64,000 nucleotides of DNA, taken from the NCBI GenBank assembly GCA_964058845.1, contig CAXKVR010000476.1:1-64000 (forward strand), in the 5' to 3' direction. The notes under the pieces were generated by a model. It did not search any database and was not told where the DNA came from. It was given only the letters and a program-made list of their open reading frames with translations. Both the position numbers and the translations under genes were made by a program. This stretch comes from Carex sylvatica. Lineage: Eukaryota; Streptophyta; Magnoliopsida; Poales; Cyperaceae. Shown here one piece after another: positions 1 to 11,400 of the stretch; the stretch's first letter is position 1, and the number at the start of each line of letters is the position of its first letter.

Positions 1-1119
1 GAATTCTCAAAATAGATATATTTTTTTATAAATTAAATATACTTGAAGGATCACAATATTTTCTGTATCACCTAGAAGTAACTTTTGAACCGGATCAATA
101 ACTCAGAATTTAAGCATTTTTATTTTTTACAATAACACATAAAGAAATATATTAATTTTTCTTACAGCCGCGAAAATCCGGCCAGAAAAATGTTGATCCG
201 AGTTATTTGTTATAGTCTTTCTAATAAATTAAATTATATTGTATTTTATCTATTTTCAAAGAAATATATTCAATATTTCTAATATTTCAATAAAAATAAA
301 AAAAATGGACTAAAATAACATTTTTTTATTTTTTTATCGAAATATTAGAAATATTGAATATATTTCTTTGAAAATAGATAAAATACAATATAATTTAATT
401 TATTAGAAAGACTGTAACAAATAACTGCGATCAACATTTTTCAGGCCGAATTTTTCGCGGCTGTAAGAAAAATTAATATATTTCTTTATGTGTTATTATA
501 AAAAAAATAAAAATGCTTGAATTCTGAGTTATTGATCCCAGGTCAAAAGTCACTTCTAGGTAATATAGAAAATACTGTGATCCTTCTAGTACATTTAATT
601 TATAAAAAATTATATCTATTTAAGAATTCTTTTTTAATAACAATCATTAAATAATTTAAAGTTTTTATTTTTTTTCCAAAAATAGATACAACTTTTTATA
701 AATTAAATATACTAAAAGGACCACAGTATTTTCTGTATTACCTAGAAGTGACTTTTGAACCGGGATTAATAACTTAAAATTCAAGCATTTTTATTTTTTT
801 TCCAATAACACATAAAGAAATATATTAATTTTTCTTACAGCCGCGAAAAATCCGGTCTGAAAAATGTTGATCCGGGTTATTTGTTAGTCTTTCTAATAAA
901 TTAAATTATATTAATTTATCTATTTCTAAAGAAATATATTCAATATTTCTAATATTTCATACAAAAAATAAAAAAATTGAAAAATTTATGTTTTGTTTAA
1001 AAAAATAAAAATCAAAGCTGTGGAAAAATTCCACGGCTTGAGCATTTTTATAACTTTTTTAAAATCTTGGTTATTATTATTAAAATATTTTATTAATTGA
1101 GTAATTTTAAAAATGTCGG
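1..1119. mobile_element. Composite inverted-repeat DNA element (Mutator-like foldback), right-hand part
   Basis: A unit of about 300 bp, recognisable by a shared AT-rich core containing TTTTGAACCGG, occurs forward at about 1-300, inverted at about 320-627 and forward again at about 680-970. The right terminus carries a hairpin (GCTGTGGAAAAATTCCACGGC, about 1015) and ends in GTCGG at 1115-1119. That end is the inverse of the left terminus of the complete element at 3996-5726 (CCGACATTTTTA). The left end lies outside the window. No protein is encoded. The family assignment rests on the 9-bp target duplication of the complete copy. Confidence 0.7.
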
Positions 1120-1153
1120 GCCCACGACGATGCTCGCAATGCCGAATTCATAT

Positions 1154-1348
1154 CCTCTGCATTAACTCAAAAAAAAATCTTTTGAGTTAATACATCTGGG
1201 CCATCCAACTAACTTTAAAATTCGTGTAAATTAATCCACACTAATATTGAAAACTCTGTATATTTTAAGCGGAGACCAGATGAATTCCGTTTACAATCGA
1301 ACAACCGATATCTATTAACTCAAAATATTTTTTGAGTTAATGCAGACG
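1154..1348. mobile_element. Small MITE with hairpin termini
   Basis: TGCATTAACTCAAAA at 1158-1172 is matched by its exact reverse complement at 1330-1344. Each end also contains a second, internal copy of the AACTCAAAA motif in inverted orientation, so each terminus can form its own hairpin. There is no coding capacity. I did not find a clear target duplication, so the outer borders are approximate. Confidence 0.5.
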
Positions 1349-1562
1349 ATGCGGACTAACGAAAGTTGGAAGCGTCTGCTATAAGTTGTGACGCTAACAG
1401 TGCCAGTGGAGCAAGTCTCGATACTGTCATTTTCCTCGAGCCCCTTTTTATTTGACTAGATCAGAATCTAGTACCAATTATCAGTCAATTGAATGCAAAC
1501 TGTGGATAAAGGAAATCAAATGAATTGATCAGTTTGTAAAGTAAAAGAGAGCAATGAAAGTA

Positions 1563-1827
1563 ACTAAACAAAAACCTTGGTTGCATTGGATGAAGCAAAA
1601 AATAGTGTTAATTTGAATTAGCTACTATTTTAAACTACTATTTTACTTTACGATTGAATGTGTTTGAATTAGTAAAAGAGACTATTTTTTATTTGTTTTT
1701 AGTGAGTTAGCATGCTACTTTATTAACTCAACTAAAAATTGAATTAGTTCACTATCTCAAATTTAAGTTAGCTCACTATTCTCACTAATTCAAGTCTTCA
1801 TCCAAACATACTAAAAAAACAAGTAAC
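1563..1827. mobile_element. Probable small insert in the pseudogene 3' flank
   Basis: Relative to the homologous flank at 58880-58920, about 260 bp is inserted here. The ends are imperfect inverted repeats (a TTGGATGAAG motif on the left, CTTCATCCAA on the right), flanked by copies of AGTAAC. It is AT-rich and has no ORF. The superfamily cannot be assigned. Confidence 0.45.
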
Positions 1828-2416
1828 CAAACAAACAAACAAAAAACTCTTTATCAAAATATCAAACGTTCATATTTTATTATCTTCAATCCCATAAATT
1901 GAGCTGTTGAGAATTATGAATGAAATTAAATTTGACTCATCAAATTCTGCGGTGAGTACATATTAATTGAAGCAGACTGATACCACGATTTAGAGGACCA
2001 AATATGTTTCGTTTTGGGAGAATAAATTATGAATTTAAAACTTTTAAAGTCTAGTAAAATGGAGAAAGTTTTAAGTATGTTTGAATTTGCTACATAAAGT
2101 TAATAAATATTAAAATCTAACGAATTAGCGGTATCAATTATCAACTTGATTCAACTTACAGAATATATATACCTAACCAACAACCAAGAAGGCTCTATGA
2201 AATATAAAAACATAGAGGAGATAGTATGTCACCTCAAAGCCAGTGATTATTTTAATAAATAGTTGGAGGAGACTTGATATTCAAATCTGGAGGCAAAACA
2301 AATGAATGAGTCAATAATAATTTTAATAAATAAAAAAACATTAAAATTAAAGACAGATATATTATGAATTTGATAAAACAAAATGACTGAGAAGATGATG
2401 TTTTGCAATGTAAATT

Positions 2417-2828
2417 GAGTAGAACTAGGGTGTTCCTAAGTTCACCAAGTCTCTTTATGAACTTAACTTTGAAACTTATTGATTGGTTTCCAACGACAAA
2501 TTCAAACCGTTGAAATCATTCTATCTTATGAATGATGTCTCTACGTGTGAAAATTTTAAAGTTTTGAATTAATTTAGTATAAAGTAAAGTGGTCAAAATT
2601 AGAAGCTTTATAAATTAATTTTAATACATCCATTTTTTGGACACCTTTTGACTACTTGACTCTATACAAAATTAATTTTAAATTTTAAATTTTTCGCATG
2701 CAGACAAATCACTCTTAAGGTAGAAGGATTTGAACAGTTTGGATTTATCGTTTGAAGCTAATTCAATAGATTTTAGAATTGAGTTTATAAAAAGGTTTGA
2801 TGAACTTAAAACATTCCTAGTTCTAATC
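2417..2828. mobile_element. Mutator-type MITE, copy 1 of the ACTAGGGTGTTC family
   Basis: A 412-bp element. Its left end (GAGTAGAACTAGGGTGTTCC) is matched by an inverted right end (CATTCCTAGTTCTAATC). It is flanked by a perfect 9-bp duplication, ATGTAAATT, at 2408-2416 and 2829-2837; this length is typical of Mutator-like transposition. Related copies are at 34554 (truncated) and 62031. It interrupts intron 1 of the INO80C pseudogene. Confidence 0.8.
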
Positions 2829-3470
2829 ATGTAAATTTATTTAGTGTGTTTCGGTACAATATGTATCAAATTTGTATCAAGATATGTGCTGGATGATGAA
2901 AATTCCAGTACATTCAACAATTGTTGTATCAAAACATATTTAGTGTACTTTGCAAAACACCATAGACATACTTCAACAAAACATAGCACAAAAGCTAATT
3001 CCAATTTTGCTACTGCTAAGCTTTCTAACCGAAACAACCCCTAATCAACAATCTGTCAAATCAGCACATGCATTGCTACATCCAATCAAGCTTTCTAAGT
3101 GTTAATTAACATAATAATAAAATAAGGAGAAATATATAATCATTATCCAAGTTAGCAAAAGTAACGATATGCTAATTAATTCCTGGGCACGACCTCATTT
3201 TTTCGTATTCTGGTGTTAACTTCCCCCTTTAATTGAATAATTTCCTGATCATAATTAAATAGGGGACCAAAGGATTAACGGTATGCACGGTGATAATTAA
3301 CTGGGTAAATTATTGTGATGGTTTGAAATTTGAATAGTGCTAATAATTAACTTAAGTAACGACCATTGAAGTATATTAATAAAAAATATATATAGGAAAA
3401 ATAAAGAAAGAGAAATAACGTAAAATTGGGTTCATCAGGGGACAAGGAGAGGAAATTCTCACTTTTTTCG

Positions 3471-3986
3471 AGTTCTATGAGTCTATGAAATAACACCATT
3501 TTATGAACTATTCAAATTGTTATTAAATTTTTACAATTCAAATAGCAATATTATAAAGTTATTCTCTGTTTTGCCAAAAGAGTCCTATTATTGTGCACTG
3601 TTCTCGCGAGTCACTCATGTTTAAGTTCGCACGAGTTCAAAATAGCCGCGCTATAATATATAACTATATTGTTCTCCCACGATCCAAACATGCCATTTAT
3701 CTCTGCTAATTTAATTTGTAAAGGCAAAACAATCTGCCGATATCATCTTTTAGCCTATCCCGACTAAGCACCTAAAGCTGTAGTCAGGTTGAGAACAGAA
3801 GTTTTAGCCCATGTATTTCGGCTTTTGGGCTATTGCCTACTCTTTATGAACAGTTTTGTATATTTCTGTTGCATGTTGGAGCTTGATATTTCTTCAGCCC
3901 AATTCATTTTATTTAACAGATATTTAATTCTAATCCTGCCAACCTTTTTTATAGAAGGAAGCGACTAACTGTACCAATCGAGTTTA
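3471..3986. other. Intergenic, no feature recognised
   Basis: This corresponds in position to the promoter side of the INO80C pseudogene, but the similarity fades. I see no ORF, RNA gene or repeat here. Confidence 0.5.
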
Positions 3987-3995
3987 CTCAGTTTT

Positions 3996-5726
3996 CCGAC
4001 ATTTTTATTTTTACGCAAAAAAAAAAAAAATTTTATAAAAAATAATCAAGATTTAAAAATAATTTTAAAAATACCCAAGCTGTGGAAATTTTCCACGGTT
4101 CCAAATTTTTTTTTTTTTTACAAAAAACATAAATTTGTATTTACTTTTTATTTTTTTTATGAAAATATTAGAAATGTTGGATATATTTCTTTGAAAATAG
4201 ATGAAATACAATACAATTTGATTTATTAGAAAGACTGTAACAAATAATCCGATCAATATTTTTCAGGCCGAATTTTTCGCGGCTGTAAGAAAAATTAATA
4301 TATTTCATTATGTGTTATTGTAAAAAAATAAAAATGCATGAATTCTGAGTTATTGATCCCGGTTCAAAAGTCACGTCTAGGTAATATAGAAATTATTGTG
4401 ATCCTTCTAGTACATTTAATTTATAAAAAGTTGTATCTATTTTGAGAAATTTTTTTTAATAAGAATCATTAAATAACTTAAAGTTTTTATTTTTATTTTT
4501 AAATAGATACAACTTTTTATAAATTAAATGTACTAGAAGGATCACAATAATTTCTATATTACCTAGAAGTGACTTTTGAACCGGGATCAATAACTCAGAA
4601 TCCAAGAATTTTTATTTTTTTACAATAACACATAATGAAATATATTAATTTTTCTTACAGCCGCGAAAAATCCAGCCTGCAAAATATTAATCGGGTTATT
4701 TCTTAAAGTCTTTCTAATAAATTAAATTTTAGTGTATTCTATCTATTTTCAAAGAAATATATTCAACATTTCTAATATTTCAATACAAAAAATAAAAAAA
4801 TAAATACAAATTTATGTTTTTTTTTTAAAAAAAAAACCGGTGGAAACCGGTAACCGGTTTTAATTTTAATTTTTTTAACAAAACAGAATTTTATTTTTAT
4901 TTTTTGTATTGAAATATTAGAAATGTTGAATATTTTTTTTTGAAAATAGATGGAATACAATACAATTTGATTTATTAGAAAGACTGTAACAAATAACCCG
5001 ATCAATATTTTTCAGGCCAAATTTTTCGCGGCTGTAAGAAAAATTAATATATTTCATTATGTGTTATTGTAAAAAAATAAAAATGCATGGATTCTGAGTT
5101 ATTGATCCCGGTTCAAAAGTCACTTCTAGGTAATATAGAAATTATTGTGATCCTTCTAGTACATTTAATTTATAAAAAGTTGTATCTATTAAAAAAAAAA
5201 AAAACTTTAAGTTATTTAATGATTGTTATTCAAAAAAATTCTCAAAATAGATACAACTTTTTATAAATTAAATGTACTAGAAGGATCACAATAATTTCTA
5301 TATTACCTAGAAGTGACTTTTGAACCGGGATCAATTACTCAGAATCCATGCATTTTTATTTTTTTACAAGAGCACATAATGAAATATATTAATTTTTCTT
5401 ACAGCCGCGAAAAATTCGGCCTGAAAAATATTAATCGAATTATTTGTTACAGTCTTTCTAATAAATCAAATTGTATTGTATTCCATCTATTTTCAAAAAA
5501 ATATATCCAACATTTCTAATATTTTCATAAAAAAAAAATAATAAATACAAATTTTTGTTTTTTGTAAAAAAAAAAAAAAATTGGAACCGTTGAAAAATTC
5601 CACGGTTTGGAATTGAAATTCCAAGCCGTGGAAAATTTCCACGGCTTGGGTATTTTTAAAATTATTTTTAAATCTTAGTTATTTTTAATAAAATAATTTT
5701 TTTTTGGGTAAAAATAAAAATAATGG
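3996..5726. mobile_element. Complete composite palindromic element with four alternating units and 9-bp TSD
   Basis: The perfect direct repeat CTCAGTTTT at 3987-3995 and 5727-5735 brackets a 1731-bp element. Its ends are inverted repeats of roughly 95-100 bp (CCGACATTTTTATTTTTAC against CCATTATTTTTATTTTTAC). They include hairpin motifs built on TGGAAATTTTCCA near 4085 and 5585-5645. Inside, a unit of about 300 bp is present four times in alternating orientation: inverted at about 4140-4440, forward at 4495-4795, inverted at 4895-5190 and forward at 5235-5540. No protein is encoded. The 9-bp duplication points to Mutator-like transposition; the transposase source is unknown. Confidence 0.75.
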
Positions 5727-6040
5727 CTCAGTTTTTATCTACAAGAATTGTCATTTAATTTACGTAAATACTGTAAAACTCCATATTCAATACTTAATAC
5801 TTAATGACAAATAATATATAATATGTAATTCAAAATTCTATTGATTGAATTATCCATATAACACCTGAAAATTATGTAAAATTAATTATCTTGCATCAAA
5901 ATTAATTTTTTTTCGAAATCATTTTTTTTCCTCTAAATTTCTTAAAAGAAAAATTATTTTAAATTATTTTTCATAATTTTATTTCTTCAATTATTCATAT
6001 TTATACACATATATATAATGTAAAATAATACATATATTGT

Positions 6041-6272
6041 AAAACAAATCTATGTATACTATAACCAGAAAATGGATATCAAAAGTGAAATAATACATGA
6101 ATATTGTAAAATTGACACCTGAAACTATAAAACTAAGATATACAAACTATAAAACTGGCAGATGTAATTATAAAACAAATCTATGTATACTATAATCAAA
6201 AAATGAATATTGAAGAGTGAAATAAAACATGAATACTCTAAAACTGACACTTGAAATTATAAAACTAATATG
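6041..6272. repeat. Tandem duplication, period about 131 bp
   Basis: Two adjacent copies, starting at 6041 and 6172, share the blocks AAAACAAATCTATGTATACT and GAAATAA-ACATGAATA with scattered differences. The surrounding 5736-6350 is AT-rich and otherwise featureless. Confidence 0.6.
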
Positions 6273-6349
6273 TCTCGGTTAACGCTAATCCGAAGGATAG
6301 TTTTCCAATTTTGGGTTTCCAGAGAATTATTCTCCTAATTTGAGCTTTT

Positions 6350-7010
6350 TTATTTTTAAAATAAAATAGAAAATGTTATGGTTTATTCATTTTTTGCATT
6401 ATAATATTAGACATAATTTATATATTTCTTTGAAAATAGATGAAATACTATATAATTTGATTTATTAGAAAGACTGCAACAAATAACCCGAATCAATGTT
6501 TTTCAGACCGAATTTTTTACTATTGTAAGAAAAATTAAAATTTCTTTTTTGTGTGTTATAAAAAAAATAAAAATAATTTGAATCTGAGTTATTGATCTCA
6601 GTTCAAAAGCCACTTACAAGTAAATACATAAAATATTGTAGTCTGTCTATTTTTAAAAAATAAAAATTTGCTACAAAAGTCAGACCAATCATCGTCTTCT
6701 TTTTTTCAAAATGGATACATTTTTTTAGAATTTAAATGTACTAGGATAATATTTTCTTTATTTACTTAGAAGTGAATTTTGAACTAGAATCAATAACTTA
6801 GATTCAAAACATTTTTATTTATTCCTAATAACACAAAAAAATATTTCAATTTTTTTTACTGCCACAAAAAATTCAGCCTAAAAAATATTGATCCGGATCA
6901 TTTGTGGTAATCTTTCTAATAAATCAAATTATATAGTATTATATTTATTTTCAAAAAATATATAATATATTTCTAATATTTTAATAAAAAATCATTGCAT
7001 TTTATATTTT
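6350..7010. mobile_element. Degenerate copy of the composite palindromic element
   Basis: An inverted unit at about 6380-6650 and a forward unit at about 6700-7000 match the 300-bp units at 1-970 and 4140-5540, but with many substitutions. The terminal hairpins seen in the other copies are missing. It appears older than the copies at 1 and 3996. Confidence 0.55.
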
Positions 7011-7439
7011 AATTAAAAAGAAAATTCAAATCTCGGTAATAATTCTTCCAAAAGAGAACCTTTGAATCTGAAGAATTATTTTCCGGAAAGTAAGTCAAAA
7101 TCCGAAGAATTATTTTTCGATTGAGCAGAATCGGAAATAATCTGAAAAAAAAAATGCAGATTGTTAAACTTTAAATTTTTTGATATATTAATAAAAATTT
7201 CGGATAATAATTGCCAATGCAAATCTGAACACAATTGTCTCTCTAAACTGCTGCTCAGGACAAATACGTCAGTATCAGGGCTAAGCATCAAACCTTCTAT
7301 TTTTTCAAATGCATAAATCTCAAAATCTGTTATTTTACATGCATAAATTTCAAACACATAAATAGATAAATTAGAAAAAGCAGGATCCTGTAATTCTCAA
7401 CAATCACAGCAGATTTGTTTCCTACAAGAGGATATACAT

Positions 7440-7800
7440 ATATCAGGAGCGCTTCTACTAGAGCAGTTCTAGGATGCAAGCAAGAGTAATTCCCTCACAA
7501 CTACTTGGCCATGCCGCTGGCCTTTAAAGAGACCGAACATATCCTTGTTTACGCCATTGATTGAAAAATTAGAAAGGAGATTAGAGGGGTGGAGAGGGAA
7601 ATTAATCTCTAGAGGGGGTTGGTTACAACTCGTTAATTCGGTCCTCTTCTCAATCCCCATCTATTACATGGCTTGTTTTATATTGCCAAGGTGGGTAATT
7701 AAACGCATGAATCAAATACGAAGGACCTTTCTGTGGGGCCAAGCTAGTCTGATCGTGATACACTCGGGATCCCTCTACTAAATTGGAAATCGGTTTGCCT
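7440..7800 (+). mobile_element. LINE reverse-transcriptase fragment
   Basis: The plus frame at about 7545-7781 encodes the segment that follows the catalytic core in plant L1-type reverse transcriptases. Signatures are LERRLEGWRGKLISRGG, LVNSVLFSIPIYYM and MNQIRRTFLWG. Only about 75 codons remain; both the upstream RT core and the downstream zinc-binding and RNase H parts are missing. It is a dead fragment. Confidence 0.8.
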
Positions 7801-8428
7801 ATGGTGTGCCACCGCTATGTGCTTTTGTACTAAACAAAAATCATAGATGAAACATTTTTTTCGGTATTAATTAATCATTTTTTTTTTAATTATATGGGTA
7901 AATAAGAAGAAGATGAAAGAGTTTAGTAGTAAATTTGATATATACACGAGTTAGGAGAGAAATTAGAAGACCAACATTGTGAAAAAAGAAAAAAAGAACT
8001 ATAACAAATTTTATAAAACATACAACAATATTTTTCTCATTGAAACGAGTAACGAGAAAGAAGAGAATGTTATGAATCAGGAGAATTTATTCATTATTTA
8101 TTAATGAGTTCAAGATACAAGTGCCTTTATTCATTCTTTATTAATGAGTAAAGAGAAAGCTAACCATGCTAACTGTCTAACCACTCTAACTAACTACCAT
8201 TAACTGTCTCCAACTGGCATTGACTAGCTTTGACTGTCTTGTGATCTGTTGTTGACTCGGTGTTTGTAACTGCCTTATTACTCATATTGAAAGAACATGC
8301 TCTCAATTATATACACAAAAATACTATACTACAAGACTAATCTCGGCTAATCCATGTACAATTCTTACTAAATTATAACACAAGAGACCGACTATATCTG
8401 ACAAAAGAGCTGGGGACATGTTCTTTAA
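7801..8428. other. 3' flank of the first receptor-kinase gene
   Basis: AT-rich sequence downstream of the kinase stop codon. It probably contains the 3' UTR, but I cannot locate a poly(A) signal with confidence. I see no other gene. Confidence 0.5.
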
Positions 8429-11400
8429 CTATGAACTGTTTAACTTCCACGATGAAGGAAAACCCCCACTATACTTGAAATCGCTGCTATTAATGTTCCC
8501 TTGGCTCACAGAAGAGGACGAAGCATCCATAGAGTATCGTTGAACTGGATTATTTATTTCTTCCACACTCCATCCTGAATTAATTTTGAGCCCAGCATAT
8601 TGCATAATATCCTCAATTTCCTTCACAATATCACTCATCGTGGGGCGGATACTAGCCACTTCTTCTACACATTGCAATGCCAGATCCATGAAACGGTCTA
8701 ATCCGACTAGATTTTCATTCTTATTTATTAGAATAGGATCAATCAAGTCCTTTAGGCCCAGGTACTGTTTGTCTTGTTTGTCAAAGGCAGCTTTTACTTC
8801 TCTTACAATGTACTTCTGGTATTTGAATATTGGAGGTTGGGCAGTAATTAGTTCTAGCAAGACCACACCAAAGCTATACACGTCACTTTTACCGGTGAGT
8901 TGCTGGGTCGTGTAGTATTCTGGATCGAGATATCCCTGCATGAGATATATAGTTCAGAGTTAATGCATGCCCCTAATGTTTTTTTTAATTTTCAAAAATC
9001 AGTTACATTTGCATCATCCCTAGAACTCAGAAAATTCAATGTAGAATGCAACATGTGTCCAGCATATCCTTCGAGAAAAGGAAGTACCCCTTAAAATTTA
9101 TAATAAACACGGTCAGGTCCCTTTTTTATGCTCCTCAATTATTTTTGTGAATACGAAAGGGGTATTTTTGGTAGTTTAAAAAAAAAAAAAACAAGGTGCA
9201 TGGAGAGATAAGAACCAGCTTTTCAAGGATATAGGAGATACTATTAGGCTCTCTAACTGCAAGAAATCACCAATATTATGACCCTTGCAAAATAATTAGA
9301 AAGAAAGATTTACCAGGGTTCCTTTGACATGGGTGGTGACGTGGCCTATTTCACTGTTTGAAACAAACAAAGAGAGGCCAAAATCTGAAACTTTAGCGGT
9401 TAAATTCTCGTCTAATAATATATTTGTCGACTTTACATCTCTATGTATAATTGGGGGATTTGCATGGTTATGCAGATAAGCCAAGCCTGTTGCTGAATCA
9501 ACAGCTATTTTAAGTCTCTTGCTCCAATTTAATTGTATGCCACTTGCTCCTGAAAAGAACAAAAATAAAAGATAATAGTATTGCCTTCCTTCTCATATTA
9601 CCAAGGCATGGCTTTCAAACTAATTTCTTAATTGCAACCTAAAGTTGTCTGCCACTACTTTTCAGAATTGGAGATTTCACTGTTTCCTTTGGCCAGTATC
9701 TGTTGTAAAGCTCAACATTATTCAGTTCCTAAAGATTTCATTCAAAAGTTACTTTATTGATTAATAATTTGAGCTTATATAAAGTCTTACAAAGCACTCT
9801 TACAAATAACCCCCCACACTATTTCATAATAGCCTATTTACCGATAGGCCTTCCAAAACTATTATAATAAAACAAACAATAAAGATACAAATATCTCAAC
9901 ACTCCCTCTTAAGATGGACAAAAGATATTCATCAAGTCCATCTTGTCACAAAACCTATCCAAATTTATTGAGCTAAGTTCTTTGGTGAGGCAGTCAGCTA
10001 CTTAATCTCCAGTAGCTACATGACTCAGCTCTATGATAAGCCAAAATTGTATCTATTGAAACCGAGGGTTAGTTATGTAAATTAAGTCACGTTTTGATTA
10101 AATTAAGTTTAATTAGGTAAAAATATCCGAAAGTTCAAGTTACTGCACTACTATGTTTATTTTACAGGTAATCAAGTATTTGGAGCTTAACGGAGCAAAA
10201 CGGGTGATTTGTAGCAAGTCAGCACGAAGATTAGAGCAACTGTCAATGCTATTGCGGCCCGAAGTGATTCCCATTGCGGCCCGTAACAAAACAAGTCAGA
10301 GCCCTTTTCATTCCTGCACATTCATTGCGGCCCGTAACCACATTCATTGCGGCCCGTAATGACTTCTATAGTTTCTGCGCGACAAAGTGTTAACTGCCTC
10401 CATTCATTGCGGCCCGCAATAAGTCGGTTCAGAGCCCGAATTTGTTTTTTTTAGTTATTTATTTAGGATTTGCTGGGGGATTGAGAGGAGAACAGGGAGG
10501 GACGAAAATTAGACAGTTTTTAGACAGAAAAGAAGAGAGAAAAGAGAGGAGAAAAAGGAGAGAAAGAAGGGAGAAAAGAACATCATTCATCCACCATTTT
10601 TATTATCTTTCTTACTTTTGGAACTCTTTGAACTCTTTTGATCTCGTTTGTGCCTTAGCCATGATCGGCTAAGGACTTTTCTAGAGTTAATTAGGACTGT
10701 AATTGAAACTTTTGTTATGATTTAGTTGGTTTTATTTCATATCTTCTTGTTCTTTATTATGATCTATTCTCTATTTTAATTGATTGTGAAGACTTAATCG
10801 AAATCACATGAAATCTTAGGATTTGGTATTTGCAATTGAGAAATTGAATATTAAGTCTTGACCATAAAGAACAGGGTATTTGATAGGCTAAGTACCGAGA
10901 GGTGACGCGTGTCTTATACGGGCTTCACCCAATAGTTTAGGGAATTGTGCCAAGTACCGAGAGGTGACGAATAGCTTTCTAGATCAATTGGGACAGTAAG
11001 AACTTAATGATTTTAGATTAGTGTAGCCAAGTACCGAGAGGTGACGTTTATTCTAATTTGAAGATGGTATTAATATAGAGATATCACTTTGTACCTACAA
11101 CATCCAACTGTGCCTTCATAAATATAAGATCAAATTTAACAAACCAATTAATCATGACATTAGTGGATAGGAACCCTAAGAAACCCTAATTTCTCTTACT
11201 TGTTTAAAACAAAATTTCGCTTTAAGACTTTAGTTTAATTCAGTTCAATCACTACCAAACAAACCTCTTAAACAAACAAAACACTTTTTACTTCGCTTTT
11301 ACTAAATTAAATCGTTAGGTTAGAATTGATATTTCGACTTGTCCCTGTGGAGACGATCCCTAAGTACTACTTGACTAGGTTGTATACTTGCAACCAAATT

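Larger units (their letters stand above)
1440..3470 (-). pseudogene. Broken copy of the INO80C/Ies6 gene, interrupted by transposons
   Basis: This region aligns by eye with the functional INO80C gene at 59036-60551 and its 3' flank. The stretch around 3425-3470 matches the 3' end of exon 1 and intron 1. The stretch around 3040-3300 matches intron 1. The stretch at about 2165-2330 matches exon 2 and its surroundings, but the exon 2 relic (about 2230-2287) has lost bases and its codons. The part at 1440-1560 and 1830-1900 matches the 3' flank; exon 3 and the 5' part of exon 1 are absent. A Mutator-type MITE sits in the former intron 1, and another insert sits in the 3' flank. It cannot encode a protein. 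It is useful as an empty-site reference for insertions near the functional gene. Confidence 0.75.

Noticed and set aside
1..6. The window begins exactly with an EcoRI site (GAATTC), possibly a clone end
   Set aside because: The same GAATTC ends the inverted unit near 625, so it is part of the repeat; a clone boundary cannot be inferred.
10153..10672. Two plus-strand ORFs of 68 and 76 codons, repeated at 15970-16489
   Set aside because: They lie inside the Gypsy LTRs, are repeated because the LTR is repeated, and have no recognisable domain.
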